A DNA stretch of 64,000 nt from Brachycybe producta (Eukaryota; Arthropoda; Diplopoda; Playtdesmida; Andrognathidae). Of the stretch, positions 45,641 to 57,060 are shown piece by piece (within the stretch, counting starts at the first letter, position 1; every line of letters begins with the position of its first letter). A program made the translations under genes and the position numbers. Under the pieces are notes generated by a model. It worked only from the letters and a program-made list of their open reading frames with translations. It searched no databases and had not been told where the DNA came from. The stretch spans positions 62,001 to 126,000 of the forward strand of contig JAUPFP010000142.1 of the NCBI GenBank assembly GCA_036925085.1, given 5' to 3'.

Positions 45641-47020
45641 CTTTGCTAAGCTTTTCAAGTGCAAAAAACCGTTTTAACTATTCACAATATCCGTTTATTT
45701 GGTTCCCCTACAACAGATTGAGATGGAAAAAAACGCAACTTTAAACTCATTTCCCTCCCCCCCCCCCCCCAAAAAAAAGAAGTGTTTTTTTTTTAGTTAT
45801 GCCACTCTTTCAGCCGAGGTGCGATTTATGTATCGTATCATTACGTGGTATCACTTTCCTTCAACAACGATATTAACGACAGCTCCGATACCCTTCAACA
45901 CGAGATCGGTCACCTTTTTAACGATGACGTGTCAACCATCGCTTCGAATTGCTCGTTACGTGTTTGTTCGGGGTCATAGTTAACTCGTATCGTGAAAAAT
46001 CCGGCTTTATAGAGGAGGATAATAAGAGGCTAATTGAGCACTTTTGTTGACTTGTAAAAGGTGTGAGCCAAGCCAATTTTAGCTTTTTTTTTTGCCTCTC
46101 TCAAAAAAAAAACGCAGAGGTGGGTTATTTATGCCAAATAAAAACCATCACTTGTTTGTAAACCCAACCCATAATTATGACTTGTGGGCCATATGTTTAT
46201 GAAGCGGGCCAGAGAACACACACATACTCACTGGTCCTTTCTGAATGAACCTATTTGTGAACAAAATTGGTAGAATGTTCAAAGCAAAACTCCGTAAAAC
46301 TGCTTCTTCTTCATCATCATCATCATCATCAAACTATTTTAAAACACGTTATCCGCCCAATAACCCTGCAATAAACGTGCTTAAACATCTGACAAATATA
46401 TCCTAAAATAAAAACAGGGCCCAATATTCATTCAAAAAGATATATATATGCATGCAAAAAGCTCAGGAAGCCAAGCATAAGATAAAAAAAGAGCTAAAAA
46501 ACAAGCTAAAAAAGCATAAGCTCGTATCTTTGCACAGCAGACTTTTTCCATCTGGTTTCATAAAGGAAGAACAGAAGGAGTAAGTAACTCAAGAGTAAAG
46601 AAGAAGGGAAATATATAGAAAAGAAGGGGGGGGGGAGGAATATATATAAAAAAAGGAGTGAGAGAGCAAACACATTAGCACTTGATGCAACAACACCAGT
46701 GCAATAAAAATAAAAGCTGTTTCAAAGAGTTGTACATATGGACAAGTCACTTTCAAAGTGACAGCCCAACATTATGAAATACGGTATTTCTCCGCTGAAC
46801 GCCAACACCACCACATCTCACTTCTTTCTTTTTCTAGTATTTTGTTTGTTTTTGGTCCATAGAATCATGTATTGACAATGCTCTTTTTTTTACTGTAACT
46901 GGACCGGATGTTGTCCATCTGTCATAGGGTCAACTGAGCCTACTTGTAGACAAGAGTACTAATAATACAGAGTGGTCACAAATTCTCTTTACGTATTTTT
47001 TTAAAATGGTTGTGTTTTTT
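45641..47020. other. No supported feature
   Basis: AT-rich; 14-base C run at 45757, (ATC)n near 46310. No repeat family assigned. Confidence 0.5.
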
Positions 47021-47177
47021 GGCTCCGCACCTTGTTATGACGACTGGCAACTTCTAATTGGTTGGTTATGTTGTCTGGCGTCACATGCTACGCCCTTTTC
47101 AACGTCAATTAGAAGTTGCCGGTCGTCATAAAAGGGGAGGAGCCAACTTGTGTTCGTCCCGATTTCTAACTGCCTGT
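47021..47177. mobile_element. Foldback MITE, family A (copy A11, left-truncated)
   Basis: Begins at the GGCTCCG segment of the left arm, has an internally shortened core (CAACGTCAATTAGAAG) and ends CTAACTGCCTGT. The right arm has the CGAACACAAG variant seen in copy A2. Confidence 0.82.
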
Positions 47178-47552
47178 TTCGTATCGAACTGGGGGTTGGA
47201 CGTCGAGGAGAATCAGGGATGCTTCTATTAGTTAATGTAATGGAGTATGATCGTGTGGTATCCGGCACGTTTGGCCCCTCATCAGTTTCCTACAAGCATA
47301 TTTTCTCAAACTAGTACCATTACTCATACTGGCAGCCATTTGTTTTGTTCACTTGAGGGGTGGAGGATTTTTATTTACTTTTCCGGAGACAAGTGCCTGG
47401 CACACTTGGTACTCTAAAAGCTGGGTACACATTTGAGCACGAATGCGAACCAAGAAGGATGAGGACACACGAATGCTTTAGTTTGTACGTCAATCCGAGG
47501 CAATACGAACAAACCTCAGGTCACGAGGATTCGCTGCACCTCACAGTTTTAA

Positions 47553-47949
47553 TTAGAGGTGGGACGAATCCTAAATTTTCTCGAATCCGAATCCTTAAAC
47601 GGTTCTCAATATAATTATCCTCTATTATTCATTAAGAAAATACAAATATATGAAATTATCTTAAATATTAAATTATTAATAATAATAAACAATGTGGCAC
47701 TCAGGGTCGCCACAAGGTGATCCATTGGTGAGATCCGGATTGCAACAATCTCCGGGATTATTTTGTTAGTGAACGGCTTCGGTTAGTGGACGTCAATGGA
47801 GTTAAAACTAATTTTACCGAAGTTTTTAACAGTTTTTTTTAAGGTTAGGATTCGAAAGATTCAAAAAAGACTAAAAAACCGCAAAGATTCGAGTTTTCGA
47901 ATCTCGAATATTTTTCAAGATTCGCGGGATTCGAATGGCCCATCCCTAG
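47553..47949. mobile_element. hAT-like MITE, family F, best-preserved ends
   Basis: TAGAGGTGGGACGAATCC at the left and GGATTCGAATGGCCCATCCCTA at the right are imperfect TIRs. Flanks GTTTTAAT / GTTTTAAC match at 7 of 8, the hAT target length. Confidence 0.82.
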
Positions 47950-48157
47950 TTTTAACATATGGTGAAGAAAAAGGTGAAGTAAGGGCACGTTACTGGTTTT
48001 TATTTTTTAAAAAAAAAAGTTACATCTGCCAAAATCAAGTTCAAAAAAAAAACAGCCACCCTTTCTCTAAATTAGAACTTAGAATACCGCAGCTGTTTTA
48101 ATTTTCATAAGGAAAAACTTACAAATATTTAACAACAACAAAAATCCCAGCTAAATT

Positions 48158-48820
48158 TGGTTTATTTCATATTTAAAGTTTTCCAATATTAATTTTTTTT
48201 CAAAGTGCAATGTGCACCTTAAATATATGCTGATCGAGTGATAGAATGACAAAAAATTGGTAAGTGCGGTTCTATTTTTAAAAGCTATTTCAAAATCACG
48301 AATTTCTAACTCTTATAGCTCGTAAGTAAAACACGTCATCCATTAAAATGCTCGTAAAAATAATTTTTAAAAACCCAGAAAAAAATCAGCACGTGCAAAA
48401 ATGTGTTGGCTTCACTGTGGTTTAATTGTGCTTTTTTAAATTATTTTTAGACATTTTACCAACATTTTAATGGATGTTTTTTTTTTTCTTATTATTTGGG
48501 CGTACTCAATGGAGTTTAACATAAGAGTTATAAATTCGCGATTTTGAAATAGTTTTTAAAAAAAGAACCGCACTTACCAATTTTTTTGTCATTCTATCAC
48601 TCGATCAGGATCATATTTAAGGTGCACCTTGCACTTTGAACCATCAAAATTGGATGAGTTTAAATATGAAAAATAAACATATTGCCGCCGCGACTATTGT
48701 GCATTTTAAAAATTAACATTTTTTTCTTTAACATTGGGTCTATGAGCTCGATAGAAAAACGATGCTAGCGTTCTTTGCGGAGATTTTTCTAAGTAATTTG
48801 GTGATGTAGCCTCTTAAAAG
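48158..48820. mobile_element. Long foldback element, family E (left-truncated)
   Basis: Starts within the left arm (CATATTTAAAGTTTTCC) and runs to the intact right end GATGTAGCCTCTTAAAAGG. Confidence 0.82.
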
Positions 48821-49679
48821 GTAAATAAAAACGTAATGACGCTTTTTTTTTGTGGCATGTGGCATGTTGTCACAACAGCGCCTCTGGTGGTAAACCTTTA
48901 CAAACATCAGACATAAAAAATTAAGCCTAAGGCTACCTTTATAATATAAAATACCAACTATAGAAAAACCCCAAAAAAATAAGGGATTTACTATTTTTTG
49001 TTGTTGTTGTTGTCTTCCTCCCTTTATTTCTTTCTTCTCTTCCTGTTCTACATTTTTCTTTTCCTTCCCCCCCCCAAAAAAAAATGTAGTATAATAGGGT
49101 AGTAATAGTAGTAGTTCTACAGTGTTGCCACCTTTACAATGAACAGGTGCAAAAGAGAGATCTTGAGACATGACAGATCGCCATAAAAACCACCCCCTCC
49201 CTCCCTATCTCAACAAAAAAAAACTTCCCCAACTTAAAAGTCCCTTTTCATTCCACATCACCAACATCATGAAAAGACTTTTTTTTTCGATGAAAAACAA
49301 GTTACCTCTGAACAGAAGGCAAAGAAAGACACACAAGTAAAAGTTTCAAATGTGTTTTGATGGTCAGATTTTTATTTTTCTTCTTTAAAAAAAAAGTAAA
49401 ATGTTGTATTTGTAAAGGATAAATTTTTTAAAAGCAGGGGGGGGGGGGTTTTATTTTCCTTCTTTTCTTTCTTTCCTTTTAGTAATACACTTTTTTCAAC
49501 TAAAGAAAAGGAGAGACGGGTTTTAAATGATGGCTGGTTTATCCATCTCGCACAATTCCATTTCACAAGAAATCCATCTCTAGTCGTGCGATGACGAGGC
49601 AGGCTTAAACGTGGAGGCTAGCTAGTAGGCCGACCCTAGATGTAACGTTTAACTGCACAAATTTAACTACACATGACTA
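48821..49679. other. No supported feature
   Basis: Poly(A)/(T), (TTG)n at 49001 and a 12-base G run at 49437. Confidence 0.55.
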
Positions 49680-49900
49680 ATACCTAGTACACACCTGATC
49701 ATTTAAATGCATTTAAATAATAAACGTGTTTTACAGAGCCCTGTGAAGGACAGTACAAACAATATGTCGAATTCAATTTATTCAGTTAATAATCTGAAAA
49801 TACTGAGTTAATACTTAAATATAATCAGATAAACTATTGACAAAATATTGATTAAGTATTTCAATTTAAAATATGAACTGGATTCCGTATATAATTCAAC
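49680..49900 (+). mobile_element. PIF/Harbinger-like MITE, family D (right part lost)
   Basis: Forward copy starting TAATACCTAGTACACACC. It breaks down after GAACTGGATTCCGTATA. The next D copy lies head to head beside it. Confidence 0.82.
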
Positions 49901-50212
49901 TAATACCTTGTACTCACACACGAGTTAAATGAATTCAAATGAAATGTGTTTAGGTGAATTATACGGAATCGCGTTAAGGACATGAACCAAATAAAAATTG
50001 ACTTTAATTATTAATATTTTTAAATTGAAATACTAAATCAATATTTTGTCAATAGTTTATCTGATTGTATTTAAATATTAACTCAATATTTTCAGATTAT
50101 TAACTGAATAAATTCAATTCGACATATTGTTTGTATTGTCCTTCACAGGGCTCTGTAGAACACGCTTATAATTTAAATGCATTTAAATTATCAGGTGTAT
50201 ACTAGGTATTAC
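49901..50212 (-). mobile_element. PIF/Harbinger-like MITE, family D
   Basis: Reverse full-length copy: TAA-TACCTTGTACTCAC ... TATACTAGGTA-TTA. With its neighbour it forms a 530-bp inverted pair. Confidence 0.86.
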
Positions 50213-50461
50213 CACAGAATAAGAAGTACAAAAGGGAAACTCTCGTGCGGCGCCTTTGAAGTTGCTGTAACAGAATTTCATGACCTTGGATTGAAAGCTT
50301 CTCTTATTTTAACCGGTTACTTGATAGCCGCCATTTTGGGATGTATTACTGCGTATGTGAAAGTAATATATTTCAATGTGCGGCGGCGCCGCACATGCGC
50401 AGAAATATTCTGTCACAAGTTAATTGCTCAGTTTCCCTTCTGATGTTCTCCTCATTCTGTG
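50213..50461. mobile_element. TIR element, family CC
   Basis: CACAGAATAAGAAGTACAAA and AGGGAAACT at the left, mirrored by AGTTTCCCTTCTGATG and CTCATTCTGTG at the right. GTATTAC flanks both ends (7 bp). Inner GCGGCGCCGCACATGCGCAG. Confidence 0.8.
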
Positions 50462-50514
50462 GTATTACCGTGTTCAATGCTTGCACCGTTCATGTAAAAA
50501 ATCCTCCAAATTAA

Positions 50515-50709
50515 ACAGACAAGTGTGCTCAGCAGAATACAGTCGTTTGCCCCGCCCCTTTTATGAGCGTAAGACCAAATATCAACCAATTAGAAATTGA
50601 AACGAGAGGGGCATTTGATGTCAGACCAAGTAACGATCCAATTAGAAGTTACCGGTCCTCATAAAAGGGCGGAGCAAACGACTGTATTCTGATGAGCACA
50701 CTTACCTGT
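50515..50709. mobile_element. Foldback MITE, family B
   Basis: Arms AGTGTGCTCAKCAGAATACA on both sides. Core GATGTCAGACC, CCAATTAGAAG. The right end is worn (TTACCTGT). Confidence 0.85.
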
Positions 50710-50714
50710 TCATA

Positions 50715-51118
50715 TCAGTAATATCACTAATTCACACTAAACGTGCTCGTACTCATACTTGGAATCAGTGAGGTGGCTCGTCAACAAGTCCGAGTAGTGT
50801 GGACGGACTCGCAAGTAGCGATACAAGTAGCACCGGCAATGCAAGCCAGGGGCTCATCTGGCTCCGCTTGGTGTTGGTACACCAAAGTGGTACTTTGTCA
50901 AAGACTTGCAAGTCATTGGACGGGGACCAGCACAGTTTTGTTGACTCCACTGTACTAGTGGCATTTCTCTCAACAATTGGGTGCAATCCAATGAGTCATC
51001 GCTCATTGGATCCGCACGAGTCACTGTAACTGAACTCTCAACACTCAGTTGACAAGAGCACGAGCCCGACAATGCAACAAGGGCACGAATACGAACACAG
51101 CTAGTCTAAACACAACCT
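50715..51118. repeat. Low-copy element of higher GC content (EE)
   Basis: CACTAAACGTGCTCGTACTC near the left and GGGCACGAATACGAACACAG near the right are loosely inverted. AAGCACGAATGCGAACC-like text recurs at 47437-47452. Open frames on both strands look spurious, with no domain. Confidence 0.45.
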
Positions 51119-51120
51119 AA

Positions 51121-51543
51121 TGGCGCAGTCACACTAGGCTGGTTTCCCAGCCGCTCGTTGCTGCTGGCTGGTTGTAGCGCTCTAGCAGCATAGTCTGAAC
51201 TGCTACTAGCAGCTGCTTTCTCCAGTACGCTAGTGATTTTAACAGCGGCTGGTGAAGTTGGACATGTCCAACTTTAGCAGCTACCAGCTGATCATGTGAC
51301 TCCCTGCTGCTGCCATTTAGTGTGAACTTTTTGTTGCTAGTAGTGGCACTAGTGGTAGTTGAAACTCCACTGCTTGGGTTGGTTGTTGTTAGTTTGTGTT
51401 TTTGCAAGATGGTGATTGGATGACTTGCACTGCTAATACCAGCAGTGACTGGACAAGAGTGAACCCAAAGCAGCTGCTGGTTGCTGTTGCTGCTAATAGC
51501 CAGCAGCAACCAGCAGCTTGTAAACCAGCCTAGTGTGACTGCC
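51121..51543. mobile_element. TIR element, family J
   Basis: GCGCAGTCACACTAGGCTGG ... GTAAACCAGCCTAGTGTGAC. Close to the 13.7-kb copy. The 126-aa minus-strand frame here is an artefact. Confidence 0.82.
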
Positions 51544-52026
51544 GCTTAAAGGGGCGGCAGTTTTACTCTAGCCTCGGATGCAAAACTAGCTAGTTACAAC
51601 CTCTGCTCCAAAACATTAACAAGAAGCATTTCTTTCTAGTCTCCACCTCCAACCCTGGTCGTCATCGTGTTAGATAGGATTCGCATAAGATGGAATCGTG
51701 TGAGATGGAACACACATCAAAGAAATAGTTCCTTTTAGATTGAAAAAAAAACCGCATCAGAATTTTTTTATTTGAAAATAAAAAGCTTTTCAAATGCAAT
51801 TTTTATGTGTGAGAAAATTCACTTTTCACAAACAACTTTTCAGTTATCAAACCTAATGATTACTTGACTACGTGGGTCCTTTTTTTCACCTCAACAAAAT
51901 GTTTCCCCCCCCCCACTTTTTGAATCGGGTTTACACTCTTAACCCCGCCCTTCAACAACAACAAAACTGGACAAGACTTAAACTTGAACATAAAAGCTAA
52001 TACGTAATGACGTTACTAAAAACCAA

Positions 52027-52737
52027 GCGCCAAACATAACAAACGTCGAAATGTGGGTCCAGACTAGAAAAAAAAAAACGAACCAAACACCGTCCGCGTG
52101 TTTTTCGAACATTTTTCCAAAACAAATTTTGTTTGTTGTATTGTTTGGCTTCGATCCGTCGCAGTTGTCAGTTTTTGCTCGTCGCATCAAAGGATGTTCT
52201 TGTTTGGGAACATTTCCGCAAACATCCATTATGAGGTTAGCAAGTGCGAACACGTTGCGAACATGTTCTGTTCATGTTTGGACACTGGACCAGAACAACG
52301 AATGTGTTCATTGAAAATGGTCACGAACATGGTCTGTTCGGTGTTTCTGGACCCACCCGAACTGAACAAACGCCGAAATGTGGGCTCAGACTAGAACAAA
52401 ACAACGAACCGAAACACCGTTCGCGAACAGTGTGGACGTTTTTTCCGAACATTTTTCCGAAACAAATTTTGTTTGTTTGTTTTGTTCGGTTTCGATCCCT
52501 CGCATTTGTCAGTTTTTGCTGGTCACATCAAAAGATCTTGTTCAGGTCAGAAGTAATTTGGACGTCTCCGCGAACATTTCCCCAAACATCCATTATGCGG
52601 TCACCAAGTGCGAATACGTTTTGTTCATATTTGGACACGCCGGCCAAAGCGACCAAAACAACGAATGTGTTCTTTGAAAATGGTCGCGAACATAGTCTGT
52701 TCGGAGTTTCTGGACCCACACCAACTGAACAAACGCC
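52027..52737 (+). repeat. Direct duplication of a roughly 350-bp unit, family N
   Basis: Unit 1 (52027-52375) and unit 2 (52376-52737) each contain GAAATGTGGG, AACAAATTTTGTTTGTT, TCAGTTTTTGCTSGTC, AAACATCCATTATG, GTTTCTGGACCCAC and CTGAACAAACGCC in the same order. Long overlapping frames (up to 166 aa) arise from GAACA-rich composition. Confidence 0.75.
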
Positions 52738-53010
52738 AAACTGAATTGTTTATTCATTTAGCGTGGTGTTTAATCAGCTTGGCGCTTATTCAGTTTTCTA
52801 CATTGAGAAATCCAATACGATTGAATTTTGTAGTGCTAATTTTAGCCTCTATGTACAGCCTTCGGCATGGCAGCACTCACGTGCCACACGGTCACACCAA
52901 TACGACAACTTTGTAGTTAATATGGGGGTCGATGGCTATTTAGTTTGGCGCTTGTTCAATTTGGCGTTTGTTCCAATTTTCGCATATTCCAATTGGCCAA
53001 TTATTCAGTC
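52738..53010 (+). repeat. Family O minisatellite fragment
   Basis: TTGGCGCTTATTCAG and GGCGCTTGTTCAATTTGGCG, with unrelated sequence between, at the end of the N duplication. Same 16-bp motif as the array at 36.4 kb. Confidence 0.7.
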
Positions 53011-53574
53011 TGGAACTAGATTAACCCATGTCCAATAATAGGTTGCCATTATATCAACAAAAACAATTTTAAATGTTAACAACCGGAATTCAGTAATTTC
53101 CATAAATGCCAATCAAGCGTCAATAAAAATTGAGACATTTTTCTAGTTTCATAAGTTTCAACTTAGAAACAAATTTGTTTCAAATTGTGATGTACAGACT
53201 TCCAGGCGACCCAAATAACCGTTCAAATTGAACAAATCCTTCTCTTCCCCCCCTTGTCTAATCTCGTCCACAAAAAGGAAAAGACCCATCATCAGTGAGT
53301 GACGGGGTTGAGGGTGACCCCCTTCTTCTCCTCCCCTTTCATCATGTGGTCTGCACGTGAAAATCCATTCAGTATGACTGCCGGATACAGTGAACATTAT
53401 CCCCCCCCCCCGGTAATTTTAGGTCTCCGAAAAAAGGAAACAAAACTAAAACAAAAAAAAAATGGGGAGAGGAAGGAACCCGCGAAGGTTCTGTACTTAG
53501 CCAGGCATTACTTAGCAGAAACATGTTGACAACTCAGCAAATTGTCTAAAGTTCTACTATTAACGTGGATTTTT

Positions 53575-53740
53575 CATTAAAGCTAAGCTTTGGGGAGCTA
53601 ATTTTTTTAGGCGCTTCAAAAAGCTTGTGAATCTTAGCAAAGTTTAGAGTATAAACCTAGCTTAAGGTAGGATACTCCAAATTTTTTAAAGATTTGCATT
53701 GCAAGCTTTGAAGCTCCTAAAGTGCGACTCACACCAGTTT
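53575..53740. mobile_element. Family M fragment
   Basis: AAGCTAAGCTTTGGGGAGCT and GTATAAACCTAGCTTAAGG match the M arms; no second arm. Confidence 0.6.
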
Positions 53741-53772
53741 TTCAACCTATAGGTGCCGATCTCAACCACCAC

Positions 53773-53980
53773 ACAGGCAATTAAAAATCGGGACATACAG
53801 TAGTTGGCTCCGCCCTTTTTATGACGACTGGCAACTTCTAATTTGGTTGGTTATGTAGTCTGACGTCACATGCTCCGCCCTTTTCAAAGTCGAACCACAC
53901 AACAAACCAATTAGAAGTTGCCTTTCGTCATAAAAAGGGGCGGATCCAACTTCCGTATGTCCCGATTTCTAATTGCCTGT
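53773..53980. mobile_element. Foldback MITE, family A (copy A12)
   Basis: ACAGGCAATTAAAAATCGGG...CTAATTGCCTGT. Both arms share GGGACATAC. Core with GTCTGACGTCACATGC. No clear target duplication. Confidence 0.86.
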
Positions 53981-54444
53981 GTCCTCAACCCTTTTTTAAC
54001 TATCAGGAGGTCTCTCTCACACGCAAAAAAAAACTCATGGCCGAAAATGATGCCCAAAACAAATATAAATTAGGCGGAACTTTTTTTTTTCCCGACTATT
54101 TTCTCCGCACTAGATGGCAACACTTTCACAATTTATTCAATTCAATGTAAATTTCCATCATAAAAAGATTGCCTAAAATAGCTACGATGGTATGACTATG
54201 AAGTAATTCTACCTGTCGTCAATCCATAATCCAAAGCATTCATATATTTATTTAAAAAAAAAACATAAGCCGGCAATTAATTTCCTTTTTTCTCTTTTTT
54301 TGCAACGCAGACAAAAAAACAAAACACTCGGCGTGTGTGTCTGTCTGTCTGTCTATATCTTTTATGAAACTAATGTTGTAACACTTTTATACTTTCTCCC
54401 ACACAAATAAAAACCTAAATGACGCAATCAATTTTGAGTAAAAC

Positions 54445-54655
54445 ACAGGCAATTAGAAATCGGGACAAACAGAAGTTGGTTCCGCCCTTTGTTATGACGA
54501 CCGACAACTTCTAATTGGTTGGTTATGTAGTATGACGTCACATGCTCTCCGCCCTTTTCAACGTCGAACCACACAACAAACCAATTAGAAGTTGCCAGTC
54601 GTCATGAAAAGGGCGGAGCCAACTTCTGTTTGTTCCGATTTCTAATTTTGCCTGT
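54445..54655. mobile_element. Foldback MITE, family A (copy A13)
   Basis: Standard arms, core TATGACGTCACATGC. 38 bp separate it from copy A14, a close pair. Confidence 0.86.
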
Positions 54656-54693
54656 GATTATTTATTGTATGAAACGTTTTGACCGGCGAAGCC

Positions 54694-54902
54694 ACAAGCA
54701 ATTAGAAATAGGGACAAACAGAAGTTGGCTCCGCCCTTTTTTGACGACCGGCAACTTCTAATTGGTTTGTTGTGTGGTTCCACGTTGAAAAGGGGCGGAA
54801 CATGTGACGTCAGACTACATAACCAACCGATTTAGAAGTTGCCGGTCATCATAAAAAGGGTGGAGCCACAACTTCTGTATGTCCCGATTTCTAATTGCCT
54901 GT
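54694..54902. mobile_element. Foldback MITE, family A (copy A14)
   Basis: Left end ACAAGCAATTAG, right end CTAATTGCCTGT. The core is in the opposite orientation to A13 (GTGACGTCAGACTAC). Confidence 0.86.
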
Positions 54903-55333
54903 GAGAAAAACAACAAGACCTCGAGAAATGAAAACCGATTTTTATATTATAATTGAATAATATATAAAATGTATTGATTGACGCGATTTGATGAGCCCGG
55001 AAATAAAGAGTGAAAAAAATACAAAATAAGGAAACCCTCCTTTATTTAAACCTCCTCCTACTCTTTTCTTACATCATTATTCATTATTATTAAAATAAAA
55101 CTGTTCAAAATATGGCCCTGAAAAAAACAGGTAGTGGTTGGTGGTGGTGGTGGGTGGAGTAGCAAAAAAAAAAAAAAGAGTAAATTTAATTTTCATAAGT
55201 TAGAAACAAAACTTAATATTTGTCTTTACAACAATAATTATCACCAATTAAATGTTTAATGAGTCACGACAAACTAAATAAAAGGGCCAATTATGAAGCC
55301 GCTATACTGCAAAATATGCACACACAAATAACC

Positions 55334-55770
55334 TAGAAATGGGACATTCGAATCCGACGAATCTTGAAAAAAGATTCGAGATTCGAAAAACTCGAAACTT
55401 CGCGCTTTTTTTTTTCGTCTTTCGAATCTTTCGAATCCTAACCTTAAAAAAAATGTTAAAAACTTTTGTAAAATTAGTTTTAACTCCATTGACTTCCAAT
55501 AGAAACATTCACTAACAAAAAAAAACTGGCGATTGTTGCAATTTCGGTGGTTATCCGGATCACCAATGGATCACCTTGTGGCGACCCTGAGTGAAGCCAC
55601 ACTGTGTTTTTTATTATTATTAATTTAATATTTAATATTATTTCATTTATTTGTTTCTTCTTAATGAATATATGAAGGATTCGAGAGATTCGAGACTCGG
55701 GAGATATGAGAACCTTTTAGGATTCGGATTTGGATTCGAGAAAATTTAGGATTCGTCCCCACATCTACAA
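55334..55770. mobile_element. hAT-like MITE, family F
   Basis: TAGAAATGGGACATTCGAATCC ends, ATTCGTCCCCACATCTA on the far side. Inner blocks as in other F copies. Confidence 0.78.
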
Positions 55771-55861
55771 TAGTTTCCACTCATACAAGACTCGGCATCA
55801 TGAAAACATTTTATGTCTCCACAACGTAGCGCCACATAGTGGTTGACGTGTCTTGCTTGAC

Positions 55862-56220
55862 TAGACCTGTGCGCCGCCGGGCGAAACCGCCGCCGCCGGT
55901 GTTTTTGAAGCTAAAAACGCCGCCGCTCGCCGCTTGTACTTTTTTAAAAACCCGCCTCCACTCGCCGCCGGTGTATGACCGGCGGCCGCCGAATTCAAAT
56001 TTGTTTTTTTTGGTTTTGTTTTAAAATCTGCCATAGGAATGAAATGATACCGCATTTGATATTTATCGATTTCAATTTATATCGATAATTACCACATTCA
56101 ATATATCGATAAATCGATATATAATTTCGATATGTTCAATTCCAGACGCCGGTAGTCGCCGCTGCTCGTATTTATCCTCGCCCGTCGCCGCCGATCAATA
56201 TGCTACGGCGCACAGGTCTA
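55862..56220. mobile_element. GC-rich hAT-like MITE with perfect 8-bp TSD
   Basis: 359 bp from TAGACCTGTGCGCCG to CGGCGCACAGGTCTA, flanked by identical TGCTTGAC at 55854-55861 and 56221-56228. The outer parts are GCCGCC-rich; the middle is AT-rich with TATCGATAAATCGATATA. The 8-bp duplication and ends fit hAT. Confidence 0.9.
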
Positions 56221-56470
56221 TGCTTGACACAAACAGACCGCCATTGAAAACAATGGAATGCCGTCAGTCCTTTCCACTGGAATGACATCGATGTAAAATG
56301 CTTGATCACCTCGTATTCACAAACAGGCGTTGTTTGCCCACTTGTGGCTGGACTCGGCCACTTTTTTGACTGTGGCGTAAAAACGGTGGCTCGTGTGAAC
56401 CTCCCTTATACATGTACAATTAGTGGTCTACTAAAAAACGACCACTTTATTTGGCGAAAGAGGTTATTCT

Positions 56471-56600
56471 TTCGATTAGAAGCCGATTAGCCTCTATGCA
56501 GGAGATTCTACAGCTCTTGGCCGTATTTCGCACCTTCGGCACAACTTATATAAACATCTCCGCAGACTGGCTTGGAGGCTAGTGGCTTCTGATCGAAAAA
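56471..56600. repeat. Inverted repeat of about 25 bp arms
   Basis: TTCGATTAGAAGCCGATTAG CCTC-type left arm mirrored by GAGGCTAGTGGCTTCTGATC. Between them lie ACTTATATAAACATC and CAGCTCTTGG. It borders the promoter-like region. Confidence 0.6.
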
Positions 56601-56690
56601 TTCCCTAATTTAAATAAAACCCCAACATTTCGAGCTCCAATTCGTGCAGAAAAACAATCAAAAGATACAAAAACACCCGAAATTATTTAC

Positions 56691-57060
56691 CTTATGAACT
56701 TTATGGGGCCGTAAAACGAAGATTTTAACAATAAAACTTATTACATAACCGCACTAACACTTACAAAGTTCACTCACTTTAAACGCGAAATTTCACTAAC
56801 TAAGTTAAAACAACAATGTTCTGTACAAACAAAGTCAATAAACAACTCGTTAATTAATCACGATGGTCAAAGTCAATGAAAACAATTAAAAAACCGACTA
56901 AAACACAATTAAAAACGAGCGAAACGGAGAAAAAAAAGTGCAAATCGAGATGACATTTTGGCGCTAAATTTGAGCGCCAAAAAGTGTGAGCGCTTCGAGC
57001 GACTCAAAAAGGCAAATCTTATGGTGGAATGGAGGATCGCAATCGCGCATGCGCAACGCT
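56691..57060 (-). promoter_or_regulatory. Candidate promoter and first-exon region (NRF-1 and E2F-type sites)
   Basis: CGCGCATGCGCA at 57044-57055 is an exact NRF-1 consensus. TTTGGCGC at 56957-56964 and GCGCCAAA at 56974-56981 form an opposed E2F-type pair 9 bp apart. Downstream on the minus strand, CATAAG|GTAAAT at about 56689-56691 could be a splice donor. The stretch matches no repeat family here and is relatively rich in CpG compared with its surroundings. It would drive transcription towards the RRM2 exon. A plus-strand role is equally possible from sequence alone. Confidence 0.4.

Noticed and set aside
50177..50443. 88-codon frame with a possible membrane segment (SLILTGYLIAAILGCITAYV)
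   Set aside because: It spans the end of a D MITE and the CC TIR element; no homology recognised.
52051..52744. Frames of 87-166 codons with FFEHFSKTN-like text
   Set aside because: They follow the duplicated N repeat in several frames; no codon-level preference is visible.
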